A stretch of 64,000 bases of DNA from Auanema rhodensis (lineage: Eukaryota; Nematoda; Chromadorea; Rhabditida; Rhabditidae), in contig OZ059900.1 of NCBI GenBank assembly GCA_964057225.1, forward strand, positions 21,839,638-21,903,637, read 5' to 3'. This document shows positions 53,201 to 64,000 of this stretch, one piece after another; the stretch's first letter is position 1; the number at the start of each line of letters is the position of its first letter. Below the pieces are notes generated by a model. The model ran no database searches and was not told the origin of the DNA. It worked only from the letters and a program-made list of their open reading frames with translations. The position numbers were made by a program, and so were the translations under genes.

Positions 53201-55749
53201 AAAGTGGAACTAGGCGTTGTACGAACAATTTTGAGCTAGGTTTCATTGACATTGCATGAGTTTGAACACATGAAATCGTAAGTCAAAACCTTGTTTACAG
53301 CGAAATTTCCAAAAACTGGTTTTCCAGCATAATAAAATATTTCTCATGGGAAATACTGTGTTTTTGTATTTTTCTAGTGTTCAGCATGTAAAATGCTTCA
53401 TTTTAGTATGTAACACGCTGAAATTCGTTGCATTTGACGACTCATATGAACAAAAATCGATTTAATCAATATTAGCCATAAGGGGCGTGCCCTCAGAATA
53501 TGCTAATTTCCTTAATTTTCTAACCCCTGTTTTTTTGTCGTGAAAGTGGAACTAGACGTTGTACGAACAATTTTGAGCTAGGTTTCATTGACATTGCATG
53601 AGTTTGAACACATGAAATCGTAAGTCAAAACCTTGTTTACAGCGAAATTTCCAAAAACTGGTTTTCCAGCATAATAAAATATTTCTCATGGGAAATACTG
53701 TGTTTTTGTATTTTTCTAGTGTTCAGCATGTTAAATGCTTCATTTTAGTATGTAACACGCTGAAATTCGTTGCATTTGACGACTCATATGAACAAAAATC
53801 GATTTAATCAATATTAGCCATAAGGGGCGTGCCCTCAGAATATGCTAATTTCCTTAATTTTCTAACCCCTGTTTTTTTGTCGTGAAAGTGGAACTAGACG
53901 TTGTACGAACAATTTTGAGCTAGGTTTCATTAACATTGCATGAGTTTGAACACATGAAATCGTAAGTCAAAACCTTGTTTACAGCGAAATTTCCAAAAAC
54001 TGGTTTTCCAGCATAATAAAATATTTCTCATGGGAAATACTGTGTTTTTGTATTTTTCTAGTGTTCAGCATGTAAAATGCTTCATTTTAGTATGTAACAC
54101 GCTGAAATTCGTTGCATTTGACGACTCATATGAACAAAAATCGATTTAATCAATATTAGCCATAAGGGGCGTGCCCTCAGAATATGCTAATTTCCTTAAT
54201 TTTCTAACCCCTGTTTTTTTGTCGTGAAAGTGGAACTAGACGTTGTACGAACAATTTTGAGCTAGGTTTCATTGACATTGCATGAGTTTGAACACATGAA
54301 ATCGTAAGTCAAAACCTTGTTTACAGCGAAATTTCCAAAAACTGGTTTTCCAGCATAATAAAATATTTCTCATGGGAAATACTGTGTTTTTGTATTTTTC
54401 TAGTGTTCAGCATGTAAAATGCTTCATTTTAGTATGTAACACGCTGAAATTCGTTGCATTTGACGACTCATATGAACAAAAATCGATTTAATCAATATTA
54501 GCCATAAGGGGCGTGCCCTCAGAATATGCTAATTTCCTTAATTTTCTAACCCCTGTTTTTTTGTCGTGAAAGTGGAACTAGACGTTGTACGAACAATTTT
54601 GAGCTAAGTTTCATTGACATTGCATGAGTTTGAACACATGAAATCGTAAGTCAAAACCTTGTTTACAGCGAAATTTCCAAAAACTGGTTTTCCAGCATAA
54701 TAAAATATTTCTCATGGGAAATACTGTGTTTTTGTTTTTTTCTAGTGTTCAGCATGTAAAATGCTTCATTTTAGTATGTAACACGCTGAAATTCGTTGCA
54801 TTTGACGACTCATATGAACAAAAATCGATTTAATCAATATTAGCCATAAGGGGCGTGCCCTCAGAATATACTAATTTCCTTAATTTTCTAACCCCTGTTT
54901 TTTTGTCGTGAAAGTGGAACTAGACGTTGTACGAACAATTTTGAGCTAGGTTTCATTGACATTGCATGAGTTTGAACACATGAAATCGTAAGTCAAAACC
55001 TTGTTTACAGCGAAATTTCCAAAAACTGGTTTTCCAGCATAATAAAATATTTCTCATGGGAAATACTGTGTTTTTGTATTTTTCTAGTGTTCAGCATGTA
55101 AAATGCTTCATTTTAGTATGTAACACGCTGAAATTCGTTGCATTTGACGACTCATATGAACAAAAATCGATTTAATCAATATTAGCCATAAGGGGCGTGC
55201 CCTCAGAATATGCTAATTTCCTTAATTTTCTAACCCCTGTTTTTTTGTCGTGAAAGTGGAACTAGACGTTGTACAAACAATTTTGAGCTAGGTTTCATTG
55301 ACATTGCATGAGTTTGAACACATGAAATCGTAAGTCAAAACCTTGTTTACAGCGAAATTTCCAAAAACTGGTTTTCCAGCATAATAAAATATTTCTCATG
55401 GGAAATACTGTGTTTTTGTATTTTTCTAGTGTTCAGCATGTAAAATGCTTCATTTTAGTATGTAACACGCTGAAATTCGTTGCATTTGACGACTCATATG
55501 AACAAAAATCGATTTAATCAATATTAGCCATAAGGGGCGTGCCCTCAGAATATACTAATTTCCTTAATTTTCTAACCCCTGTTTTTTTGTCGTGAAAGTG
55601 GAACTAGACGTTGTACGAACAATTTTGAGCTAGGTTTCATTGACATTGCATGAGTTTGAACACATGAAATCGTAAGTCAAAACCTTGTTTACAGCGAAAT
55701 TTCCAAAAACTGGTTTTCCAGCATAATAAAATATTTCTCATGGGAAATA

Positions 55750-56433
55750 CTGTGTTTTTGTATTTTTCTAGTGTTCAGCATGTAAAATGCTTCATTTTAG
55801 TATGTAACACGCTGAAATTCGTTGCATTTGACGACTCATATGAACCAAAATCGATTTAATCAATATTAGCCATAAGGGGCGTGCCCTCAGAATATGCTAA
55901 TTTCCTTAATTTTCTAACCCTTGTTTTTTTGTCGTGAAAGTGGAACTAGACGTTGTACGATTAATTTTGAGCTAGGTTTCATTGACATTGCATGAGTTTG
56001 AACACATGAAATCGTAAGTCAAAACCTTGTTTACAGCGAAATTTCCAAAAACTGGTTTTCCAGCATAATAAAATATTTCTCATGGGAAATACTGTGTTTT
56101 TGTATTTTTCTAGTGTTCAGCATGTAAAATGCTTCATTTTAGTATGTAACACGCTGAAATTCGTTGCATTTGACGACTCATATGAACCAAAATCGATTTA
56201 ATCAATATTAGCCATAAGGGGCGTGCCCTCAGAATATGCTAATTTCCTTAATTTTCTAACCCTTGTTTTTTTGTCGTGAAAGTGGAACTAGACGTTGTAC
56301 GATTAATTTTGAGCTAGGTTTCATTGACATTGCATGAGTTTGAACACATGAAATCGTAAGTCAAAACCTTGTTTACAGCGAAATTTCCAAAAACTGGTTT
56401 TCCAGCATAATAAAATATTTCTCATGGGAAATA
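55750..56433 (+). repeat. Two identical adjacent monomers (copies 164 and 165)
   Basis: Both copies carry GAACCAAA, CCCTTG and the double change GATTAA (for GAACAA at 210-215). I see no difference between them over 342 bp. The same haplotype recurs at 61222 and 61906. This is a single-monomer tandem duplication, probably recent. Confidence 0.85.
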
Positions 56434-57117
56434 CTGTGTTTTTGTATTTTTCTAGTGTTCAGCATGTAAAATGCTTCATTTTAGTATGTAACACGCTGAA
56501 ATTCGTTGCATTTGACGACTCATATGAACAAAAATCGATTTAATCAATATTAGCCATAAGGGGCGTGCCCTCAGAATATGCTAATTTCCTTAATTTTCTA
56601 ACCCCTGTTTTTTTGTCGTGAAAGTGGAACTAGACGTTGTACGAACAATTTTGAGCTAAGTTTCATTGACATTGCATGAGTTTGAACACATGAAATCGTA
56701 AGTCAAAACCTTGTTTACAGCGAAATTTCCAAAAACTGGTTTTCCAGCATAATAAAATATTTCTCATGGGAAATACTGTGTTTTTGTTTTTTTCTAGTGT
56801 TCAGCATGTAAAATGCTTCATTTTAGTATGTAACATGCAGAAATTCGTTGCATTTGACGACTCATATGAACAAAAATCGATTTAATCAATATTAGCCATA
56901 AGGGGCGTGCCCTCAGAATATGCTAATTTCCTTAATTTTCTAACCCCTGTTTTTTTGTCGTGAAAGTGGAACTAGACGTTGTACGAACAATTTTGAGCTA
57001 GGTTTCATTGACATTGCATGAGTTTGAACACATGAAATCGTAAGTCAAAACCTTGTTTACAGCGAAATTTCCAAAAACTGGTTTTCCAGCATAATAAAAT
57101 ATTTCTCATGGGAAATA

Positions 57118-58827
57118 CTGTGTTTTTGTTTTTTTCTAGTGTTCAGCATGTAAAATGCTTCATTTTAGTATGTAACACGCTGAAATTCGTTGCATTTGAC
57201 GACTCATATGAACAAAAATCGATTTAATCAATATTAGCCATAAGGGGCGTGCCCTCAGAATATGCTAATTTCCTTAATTTTCTAACCCCTGTTTTTTTGT
57301 CGTGAAAGTGAAACTAGACGTTGTACGAACAAATTTGAGCTAGGTTTCATTGACATTGCATGAGTTTGAACACATGAAATCGTAAGTCAAAACCTTGTTT
57401 ACAGCGAAATTTCCAAAAACTGGTTTTCCAGCATAATAAAATATTTCTCATGGGAAATACTGTGTTTTTGTATTTTTCTAGTGTTCAGCATGTAAAATGT
57501 TTCATTTTAGTATGTAACACGCTGAAATTCGTTGCATTTGACGACTCATATGAACAAAAATCGATTTAATCAATATTAGCCATAAGGGGCGTGCCCTCAG
57601 AATATGCTAATTTCCTTAATTTTCTAACCCTTGTTTTTTTGTCGTGAAAGTGGAACTAGACGTTGTACGAACAATTTTGAGCTAGGTTTCATTGACATTG
57701 CATGAGTTTGAACACATGAAATCGTAAGTCAAAACCTTGTTTACAGCGAAATTTCCAAAAACTGGTTTTCCAGCATAATAAAATATTTCTCATGGGAAAT
57801 ACTGTATTTTTGTATTTTTCTAGTGTTCAGCATGTAAAATGCTTCATTTTAGTATGTAACACGCTGAAATTCGTTGCATTTGACGACTCATATGAACAAA
57901 AATCGATTTAATCAATATTAGCCATAAGGGGCGTGCCCTCAGAATATGCTAATTTCCTTAATTTTCTAACCCCTGTTTTTTTGTCGTGAAAGTGGAACTA
58001 GGCGTTGTACGAACAATTTTGAGCTAGGTTTCATTGACATTGCATGAGTTTGAACACATGAAATCGTAAGTCAAAACCTTGTTTACAGCGAAATTTCCAA
58101 AAACTGGTTTTCCAGCATAATAAAATATTTCTCATGGGAAATACTGTGTTTTTGTATTTTTCTAGTGTTCAGCATGTAAAATGCTTCATTTTAGTATGTA
58201 ACACGCTGAAATTCGTTGCATTTGACGACTCATATGAACAAAAATCGATTTAATCAATATTAGCCATAAGGGGCGTGCCCTCAGAATATGCTAATTTCCT
58301 TAATTTTCTAACCCCTGTTTTTTTGTCGTGAAAGTGGAACTAGACGTTGTACGAACAATTTTGAGCTAGGTTTCATTGACATTGCATGAGTTTGAACACA
58401 TGAAATCGTAAGTCAAAACCTTGTTTACAGCGAAATTTCCAAAAACTGGTTTTCCAGCATAATAAAATATTTCTCATGGGAAATACTGTGTTTTTGTATT
58501 TTTCTAGTGTTCAGCATGTTAAATGCTTCATTTTAGTATGTAACACGCTGAAATTCGTTGCATTTGACGACTCATATGAACAAAAATCGATTTAATCAAT
58601 ATTAGCCATAAGGGGCGTGCCCTCAGAATATGCTAATTTCCTTAATTTTCTAACCCCTGTTTTTTTGTCGTGAAAGTGGAACTAGACGTTGTACGAACAA
58701 TTTTGAGCTAGGTTTCATTAACATTGCATGAGTTTGAACACATGAAATCGTAAGTCAAAACCTTGTTTACAGCGAAATTTCCAAAAACTGGTTTTCCAGC
58801 ATAATAAAATATTTCTCATGGGAAATA
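57118..58827 (+). repeat. Five-monomer unit of domain III, distant copy (copies 168-172)
   Basis: The order is T-rich start with GTGAAACT and ACAAATTT; CCCTTG with AAATGTTTC; CTGTATTT with AGGCG; unmarked; GTTAAAT with CATTAACA. It matches the units at 40702 and 42412 except that the third monomer ends in ATTTCTCA instead of ATTTGTCA. It lies 14.7 kb from the nearest of them. Confidence 0.8.
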
Positions 58828-60195
58828 CTGTGTTTTTGTATTTTTCTAGTGTTCAGCATGTAAAATGCTTCATTTTAGTATGTAACACGCTGAAATTCGT
58901 TGCATTTGACGACTCATATGAACAAAAATCGATTTAATCAATATTAGCCATAAGGGGCGTGCCCTCAGAATATGCTAATTTCCTTAATTTTCTAACCCCT
59001 GTTTTTTTGTCGTGAAAGTGGAACTAGACGTTGTACGAACAATTTTGAGCTAGGTTTCATTGACATTGCATGAGTTTGAACACATGAAATCGTAAGTCAA
59101 AACCTTGTTTACAGCGAAATTTCCAAAAACTGGTTTTCCAGCATAATAAAATATTTCTCATGGGAAATACTGTGTTTTTGTATTTTTCTAGTCTTCAGCA
59201 TGTAAAATGCTTCATTTTAGTATGTAACACGCTGAAATTCGTTGCATTTGACGACTCATATGAACAAAAATCGATTTAATCAATATTAGCCATAAGGGGC
59301 GTGCCCTCAGAATATGCTAATTTCCTTAATTTTCTAACCCCTGTTTTTTTGTCGTGAAAGTGGAACTAGACGTTGTACGAACAATTTTGAGCTAAGTTTC
59401 ATTGACATTGCATGAGTTTGAACACATGAAATCGTAAGTCAAAACCTTGTTTACAGCGAAATTTCCAAAAACTGGTTTTCCAGCATAATAAAATATTTCT
59501 CATGGGAAATACTGTGTTTTTGTTTTTTTCTAGTGTTCAGCATGTAAAATGCTTCATTTTAGTATGTAACACGCTGAAATTCGTTGCATTTGACGACTCA
59601 TATGAACAAAAATCGATTTAATCAATATTAGCCATAAGGGGCGTGCCCTCAGAATATACTAATTTCCTTAATTTTCTAACCTCTGTTTTTTTGTCGTGAA
59701 AGTGGAACTAGACGTTGTACGAACAATTTTGAGCTAGGTTTCATTGACATTGCATGAGTTTGAACACATGAAATCGTAAGTCAAAACCTTGTTTACAGCG
59801 AAATTTCCAAAAACTGGTTTTCCAGCATAATAAAATATTTCTCATGGGAAATACTGTGTTTTTGTATTTTTCTAGTGTTCAGCATGTAAAATGCTTCATT
59901 TTAGTATGTAACACGCTGAAATTCGTTGCATTTGACGACTCATATGAACCAAAATCGATTTAATCAATATTAGCCATAAGGGGCGTGCCCTCAGAATATG
60001 CTAATTTCCTTAATTTTCTAACCCTTGTTTTTTTGTCGTGAAAGTGGAACTAGACGTTGTACGAACAATTTTGAGCTAGGTTTCATTGACATTGCATGAG
60101 TTTGAACACATGAAATCGTAAGTCAAAACCTTGTTTACAGCGAAATTTCCAAAAACTGGTTTTCCAGCATAATAAAATATTTCTCATGGGAAATA

Positions 60196-60879
60196 CTGTG
60201 TTTTTGTATTTTTCTAGTGTTCAGCATGTAAAATGCTTCATTTTAGTATGTAACACGCTGAAATTCGTTGCATTTGACGACTCATATGAACAAAAATCGA
60301 TTTAATCAATATTAGCCATAAGGGGCGTGCCCTCAGAATATGCTAATTTCCTTAATTTTCTAACCCCTGTTTTTTTGTCGTGAAAGTGGAACTAGACGTT
60401 GTACAAACAATTTTGAGCTAGGTTTCATTGACATTGCATGAGTTTGAACACATGAAATCGTAAGTCAAAACCTTGTTTACAGCGAAATTTCCAAAAACTG
60501 GTTTTCCAGCATAATAAAATATTTCTCATGGGAAATACTGTGTTTTTGTATTTTTCTAGTGTTCAGCATGTAAAATGCTTCATTTTAGTATGTAACACGC
60601 TGAAATTCGTTGCATTTGACGACTCATATGAACAAAAATCGATTTAATCAATATTAGCCATAAGGGGCGTGCCCTCAGAATATGCTAATTTCCTTAATTT
60701 TCTAACCCCTGTTTTTTTGTCGTGAAAGTGGAACTAGACGTTGTACAAACAATTTTGAGCTAGGTTTCATTGACATTGCATGAGTTTGAACACATGAAAT
60801 CGTAAGTCAAAACCTTGTTTACAGCGAAATTTCCAAAAACTGGTTTTCCAGCATAATAAAATATTTCTCATGGGAAATA
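60196..60879 (+). repeat. Two identical adjacent monomers with GTACAAAC (copies 177 and 178)
   Basis: Both copies differ from consensus at GTACAAAC (G210A) and I see no other difference. The haplotype also occurs at 55066. Unlike the GTACAAAC copies of domains I and II it lacks the T8 run and GCATGAATTT, so the change either arose twice or was separated from its partners. Confidence 0.8.
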
Positions 60880-61221
60880 CTGTGTTTTTGTATTTTTCTA
60901 GTGTTCAGCATGTAAAATGCTTCATTTTAGTATGTAACACGCTGAAATTCGTTGCATTTGACGACTCATATGAACAAAAATCGATTTAATCAATATTAGC
61001 CATAAGGGGCGTGCCCTCAGAATATACTAATTTCCTTAATTTTCTAACCCCTGTTTTTTTGTCGTGAAAGTGGAACTAGACGTTGTACGAACAATTTTGA
61101 GCTAGGTTTCATTGACATTGCATGAGTTTGAACACATGAAATCGTAAGTCAAAACCTTGTTTACAGCGAAATTTCCAAAAACTGGTTTTCCAGCATAATA
61201 AAATATTTCTCATGGGAAATA

Positions 61222-62496
61222 CTGTGTTTTTGTATTTTTCTAGTGTTCAGCATGTAAAATGCTTCATTTTAGTATGTAACACGCTGAAATTCGTTGCATT
61301 TGACGACTCATATGAACCAAAATCGATTTAATCAATATTAGCCATAAGGGGCGTGCCCTCAGAATATGCTAATTTCCTTAATTTTCTAACCCTTGTTTTT
61401 TTGTCGTGAAAGTGGAACTAGACGTTGTACGATTAATTTTGAGCTAGGTTTCATTGACATTGCATGAGTTTGAACACATGAAATCGTAAGTCAAAACCTT
61501 GTTTACAGCGAAATTTCCAAAAACTGGTTTTCCAGCATAATAAAATATTTCTCATGGGAAATACTGTGTTTTTGTATTTTTCTAGTGTTCAGCATGTAAA
61601 ATGCTTCATTTTAGTATGTAACACGCTGAAATTCGTTGCATTTGACGACTCATATGAACAAAAATCGATTTAATCAATATTAGCCATAAGGGGCGTGCCC
61701 TCAGAATATGCTAATTTCCTTAATTTTCTAACCCCTGTTTTTTTGTCGTGAAAGTGGAACTAGACGTTGTACGAACAATTTTGAGCTAAGTTTCATTGAC
61801 ATTGCATGAGTTTGAACACATGAAATCGTAAGTCAAAACCTTGTTTACAGCGAAATTTCCAAAAACTGGTTTTCCAGCATAATAAAATATTTCTCATGGG
61901 AAATACTGTGTTTTTGTATTTTTCTAGTGTTCAGCATGTAAAATGCTTCATTTTAGTATGTAACACGCTGAAATTCGTTGCATTTGACGACTCATATGAA
62001 CCAAAATCGATTTAATCAATATTAGCCATAAGGGGCGTGCCCTCAGAATATGCTAATTTCCTTAATTTTCTAACCCTTGTTTTTTTGTCGTGAAAGTGGA
62101 ACTAGACGTTGTACGATTAATTTTGAGCTAGGTTTCATTGACATTGCATGAGTTTGAACACATGAAATCGTAAGTCAAAACCTTGTTTACAGCGAAATTT
62201 CCAAAAACTGGTTTTCCAGCATAATAAAATATTTCTCATGGGAAATACTGTGTTTTTGTATTTTTCTAGTGTTCAGCATGTAAAATGCTTCATTTTAGTA
62301 TGTAACACGCTGAAATTCGTTGCATTTGACGACTCATATGAACAAAAATCGATTTAATCAATATTAGCCATAAGGGGCGTGCCCTCAGAATATGCTAATT
62401 TCCTTAATTTTCTAACCCCTGTTTTTTTGTCGTGAAAGTGGAACTAGACGTTGTACGAACAATTTTGAGCTAAGTTTCATTGACATTGCATGAGTT
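61222..62496 (+). repeat. Dimer duplication running into the gap (copies 180-183)
   Basis: A GAACC/CCCTTG/GATTAA monomer followed by an AAG monomer (61222-61905) is repeated at 61906-62496, where the second AAG monomer is cut by the gap at monomer position 249. The repeat next to the gap is a likely reason why assembly failed here. Confidence 0.8.
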
Positions 62497-62696
62497 NNNN
62501 NNNNNNNNNNNNNNNNNNNNNNNNNNNNNNNNNNNNNNNNNNNNNNNNNNNNNNNNNNNNNNNNNNNNNNNNNNNNNNNNNNNNNNNNNNNNNNNNNNNN
62601 NNNNNNNNNNNNNNNNNNNNNNNNNNNNNNNNNNNNNNNNNNNNNNNNNNNNNNNNNNNNNNNNNNNNNNNNNNNNNNNNNNNNNNNNNNNNNNNN
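62497..62696. other. Assembly gap of exactly 200 N
   Basis: The run of N is 200 long, a round placeholder value. The left flank stops at monomer position 249 and the right flank starts at position 57. If the array is continuous in the same phase, the missing sequence is 149 bp plus a whole number of 342-bp units, so 200 is not the true length. Any reading frame drawn across the N run is meaningless. Confidence 0.97.
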
Positions 62697-64000
62697 AACA
62701 CGCTGAAATTCGTTGCATTTGACGACTCATATGAACAAAAATCGATTTAATCAATATTAGCCATAAGGGGCGTGCCCTCAGAATATACTAATTTCCTTAA
62801 TTTTCTAACCCCTGTTTTTTTGTCGTGAAAGTGGAACTAGACGTTGTACGAACAATTTTGAGCTAGGTTTCATTGACATTGCATGAGTTTGAACACATGA
62901 AATCGTAAGTCAAAGCCTTGTTTACAGCGAAATTTCCAAAAACTGGTTTTCCAGCATAATAAAATATTTCTCATGGGAAATACTGTGTTTTTGTATTTTT
63001 CTAGTGTTCAGCATGTAAAATCCTTCATTTTAGTATGTAACACGCTGAAATTCGTTGCATTTGACAACTCATATGAACAAAAATCGATTTAATCAATATT
63101 AGCCATAATAAAATATTTCTCATGGGAAATACTGTGTTTTTGTATTTTTCTAGTGTTCAGCATGTAAAATGCTTCATTTTAGTATGTAACACGCTGAAAT
63201 TCGTTGCATTTGACGACTCATATGAACAAAAATCGATTTAATCAATATTAGCCATAAGGGGCGTGCCCTCAGAATATACTAATTTCCTTAATTTTCTAAC
63301 CCCTGTTTTTTTGTCGTGAAAGTGGAACTAGACGTTGTACGAACAATTTTGAGCTAGGTTTCATTGACATTGCATGAGTTTGAACACATGAAATCGTAAG
63401 TCAAAACCTTGTTTACAGCGAAATTTCCAAAAACTGGTTTTCCAGCATAATAAAATATTTCTCATGGGAAATACTGTGTTTTTGTATTTTTCTAGTGTTC
63501 AGCATGTAAAATGCTTCATTTTAGTATGTAACACGCTGAAATTCGTTGCATTTGACGACTCATATGAACAAAAATCGATTTAATCAATATTAGCCATAAG
63601 GGGCGTGCCCTCAGAATATACTAATTTCCTTAATTTTCTAACCCCTGTTTTTTTGTCGTGAAAGTGGAACTAGACGTTGTACGAACAATTTTGAGCTAGG
63701 TTTCATTGACATTGCATGAGTTTGAACACATGAAATCGTAAGTCAAAACCTTGTTTACAGCGAAATTTCCAAAAACTGGTTTTCCAGCATAATAAAATAT
63801 TTCTCATGGGAAATACTGTGTTTTTGTATTTTTCTAGTGTTCAGCATGTAAAATGCTTCATTTTAGTATGTAACACGCTGAAATTCGTTGCATTTGACGA
63901 CTCATATGAACAAAAATCGATTTAATCAATATTAGCCATAAGGGGCGTGCCCTCAGAATATGCTAATTTCCTTAATTTTCTAACCCCTGTTTTTTTGTCG
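62697..64000 (+). repeat. 342-bp satellite array, segment after the gap
   Basis: The same satellite resumes after the gap in the same orientation, entering at monomer position 57. It holds a partial copy (62697-62982), a shortened copy (62983-63131), two full copies (63132-63473 and 63474-63815) and the first 185 bases of another (63816-64000). The partial copy and both full copies carry TATACTA in place of TATGCTA, linking them to domain III copies such as those at 55408 and 60880. The array runs past the right window edge. Confidence 0.97.
62983..63131 (+). repeat. Truncated monomer with a 193-bp internal deletion
   Basis: This copy is 149 bp long instead of 342. It runs normally to TTAGCCATAA (monomer position 126) and then jumps to the TAAAATATTTC near the monomer end. 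CATAA is present at both parent breakpoints (122-126 and 315-319, allowing one shift) and once at the junction (63104-63108), a 5-bp microhomology. The copy also has private changes, AAATCCTTC and GACAACTC. It is the only copy in the window whose length is changed by more than one base. Confidence 0.95.

Larger units (their letters stand above)
1..62496 (+). repeat. 342-bp satellite array, main segment (182 complete copies plus one partial)
   Basis: One 342-bp unit repeats head to tail without interruption. Monomer starts, taken at the CTGTG that follows GGGAAATA, lie at 1, 343, 685, 1027, 1369, then for example 3078, 8549, 13337, 20178, 26677, 34888, 38308, 50278 and 62248. The accumulated shift of +3 bp comes from T6 runs in copies 5 and 24 and T8 runs in copies 42, 66, 80, 92 and 102. 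No copy is inverted and no foreign insertion is seen. The monomer is about 34 % G+C. Copies differ by a few substitutions each, many of them shared in ordered sets, which defines higher-order repeats. The length is close to two nucleosome repeats and to twice 171 bp, typical of centromeric satellites, but I do not recognise the family. No protein is encoded. A centromeric or pericentromeric location is inference. Confidence 0.98.
37966..62496 (+). repeat. Domain III of the array (copies 112-183)
   Basis: Diagnostic variants are GTTAAATG with CATTAACA in the same copy, CTGTATTT at the monomer start followed in the same copy by AGGCG, ATTTGTCA, GTGAAACT with ACAAATTT, TATACTA, and GAACCAAA with CCCTTG. 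In this domain AGGCG is paired with GTCAAAAC, whereas in domains I and II it is paired with GTGAAAAC, so the same site change sits on a different background. A 5-monomer order dominates. The domain continues past the gap. Confidence 0.75.

Noticed and set aside
1-62496. Alpha satellite (171 bp, 342-bp dimer)
   Set aside because: The length coincidence is striking, but apart from the short TTCGTTG match the sequence does not look like alpha satellite, and the two halves are not clearly homologous.
62470-62754. Short open frames on both strands around the N run
   Set aside because: They exist only because N cannot encode a stop. The flanking satellite closes all six frames within each monomer, so these are not genes.
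62983-63131. Insertion of a different repeat after the gap
   Set aside because: All 149 bases align to the monomer ends; it is a simple internal deletion with CATAA microhomology.
1-64000. CRISPR array
   Set aside because: The units are contiguous and 342 bp long, with no alternation of short repeats and unique spacers.
1-64000. Tandem gene array such as 5S rRNA, histone or other rRNA units
   Set aside because: No rRNA-like or coding sequence is seen in the monomer, and the 342-bp unit is AT-rich with stops in all frames.
1-64000. A hidden gene or regulatory island between monomers
   Set aside because: Unit starts stay in phase along the whole window with a net shift of only 3 bp before the gap, which leaves no room for unrelated sequence.

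Overview
The whole window is one satellite DNA array. From base 1 to base 64000 it consists of a single 342-bp monomer repeated head to tail in one orientation. There are 182 complete copies up to 62247, a partial copy cut by a 200-N assembly gap (62497-62696), and about five more copies or parts after the gap. Setting monomer position 1 at window base 1 (CTGTGTTTTT), copy n starts near 1+342(n-1), and the drift is only +3 bp by 62248. That drift is fully explained by copies whose poly-T run is 6 or 8 instead of 7. I found no gene, RNA gene, mobile element or CRISPR array. Copies usually differ from the consensus at 0 to 6 positions, so they are roughly 98-100 % identical.

The organism is a eukaryote, judging from tens of kilobases of homogenised satellite with higher-order repeats (HORs). 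I do not recognise the monomer and cannot name the species. The monomer is about 34 % G+C and has 10 CpG sites against about 9.8 expected from its composition. CpG is therefore not depleted, which leans towards an animal with little germline CpG methylation, such as many insects and other invertebrates. A 200-N gap is a common scaffolding placeholder in long-read plus Hi-C assemblies. The most likely setting is centromeric or pericentromeric heterochromatin, but that is inference.

Layout: shared sequence variants divide the array into three domains. Domain I (1-20177) is marked by GTGTG in the GC patch, by CATATT, TTTCAG or TTTTGG in the 44-51 region, and by an A-to-T change at position 13. 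It contains 5-mer, dimer and trimer sub-repeats. Domain II (20178-37965) is marked by GCTAACTT, CGTTACAT, GCTATA, CTGTAATT and TTTACTAG. It is built on a 12-monomer HOR of about 4.1 kb, seen almost twice in a row at 26677-34887, followed by a 3-monomer duplication. Domain III (37966 to the end) is marked by GTTAAAT with CATTAACA, CTGTATTT with AGGCG, ATTTGTCA, TATACTA and GAACC. It is built on 5-monomer units of 1710 bp. After the gap the same satellite continues, with one copy shortened to 149 bp by an internal deletion.

Within each monomer there are several small structured elements: two overlapping dyads (25-67), a GC-rich near-palindrome (127-138), a CTGG-TTTT-CCAG hairpin, an imperfect palindrome (327-340) that changes by paired substitutions, a 17-bp motif distantly like the CENP-B box, and, on the + strand, a canonical-looking 5' splice site, branch point, 3' splice site and poly(A) signal. 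Because the period is 342 = 3 x 114, reading frame is kept from copy to copy, and every frame on both strands is closed by stop codons within each monomer. None of these elements has a demonstrated function; they are offered as testable structure. Both window edges lie inside the array, so its true length is unknown.
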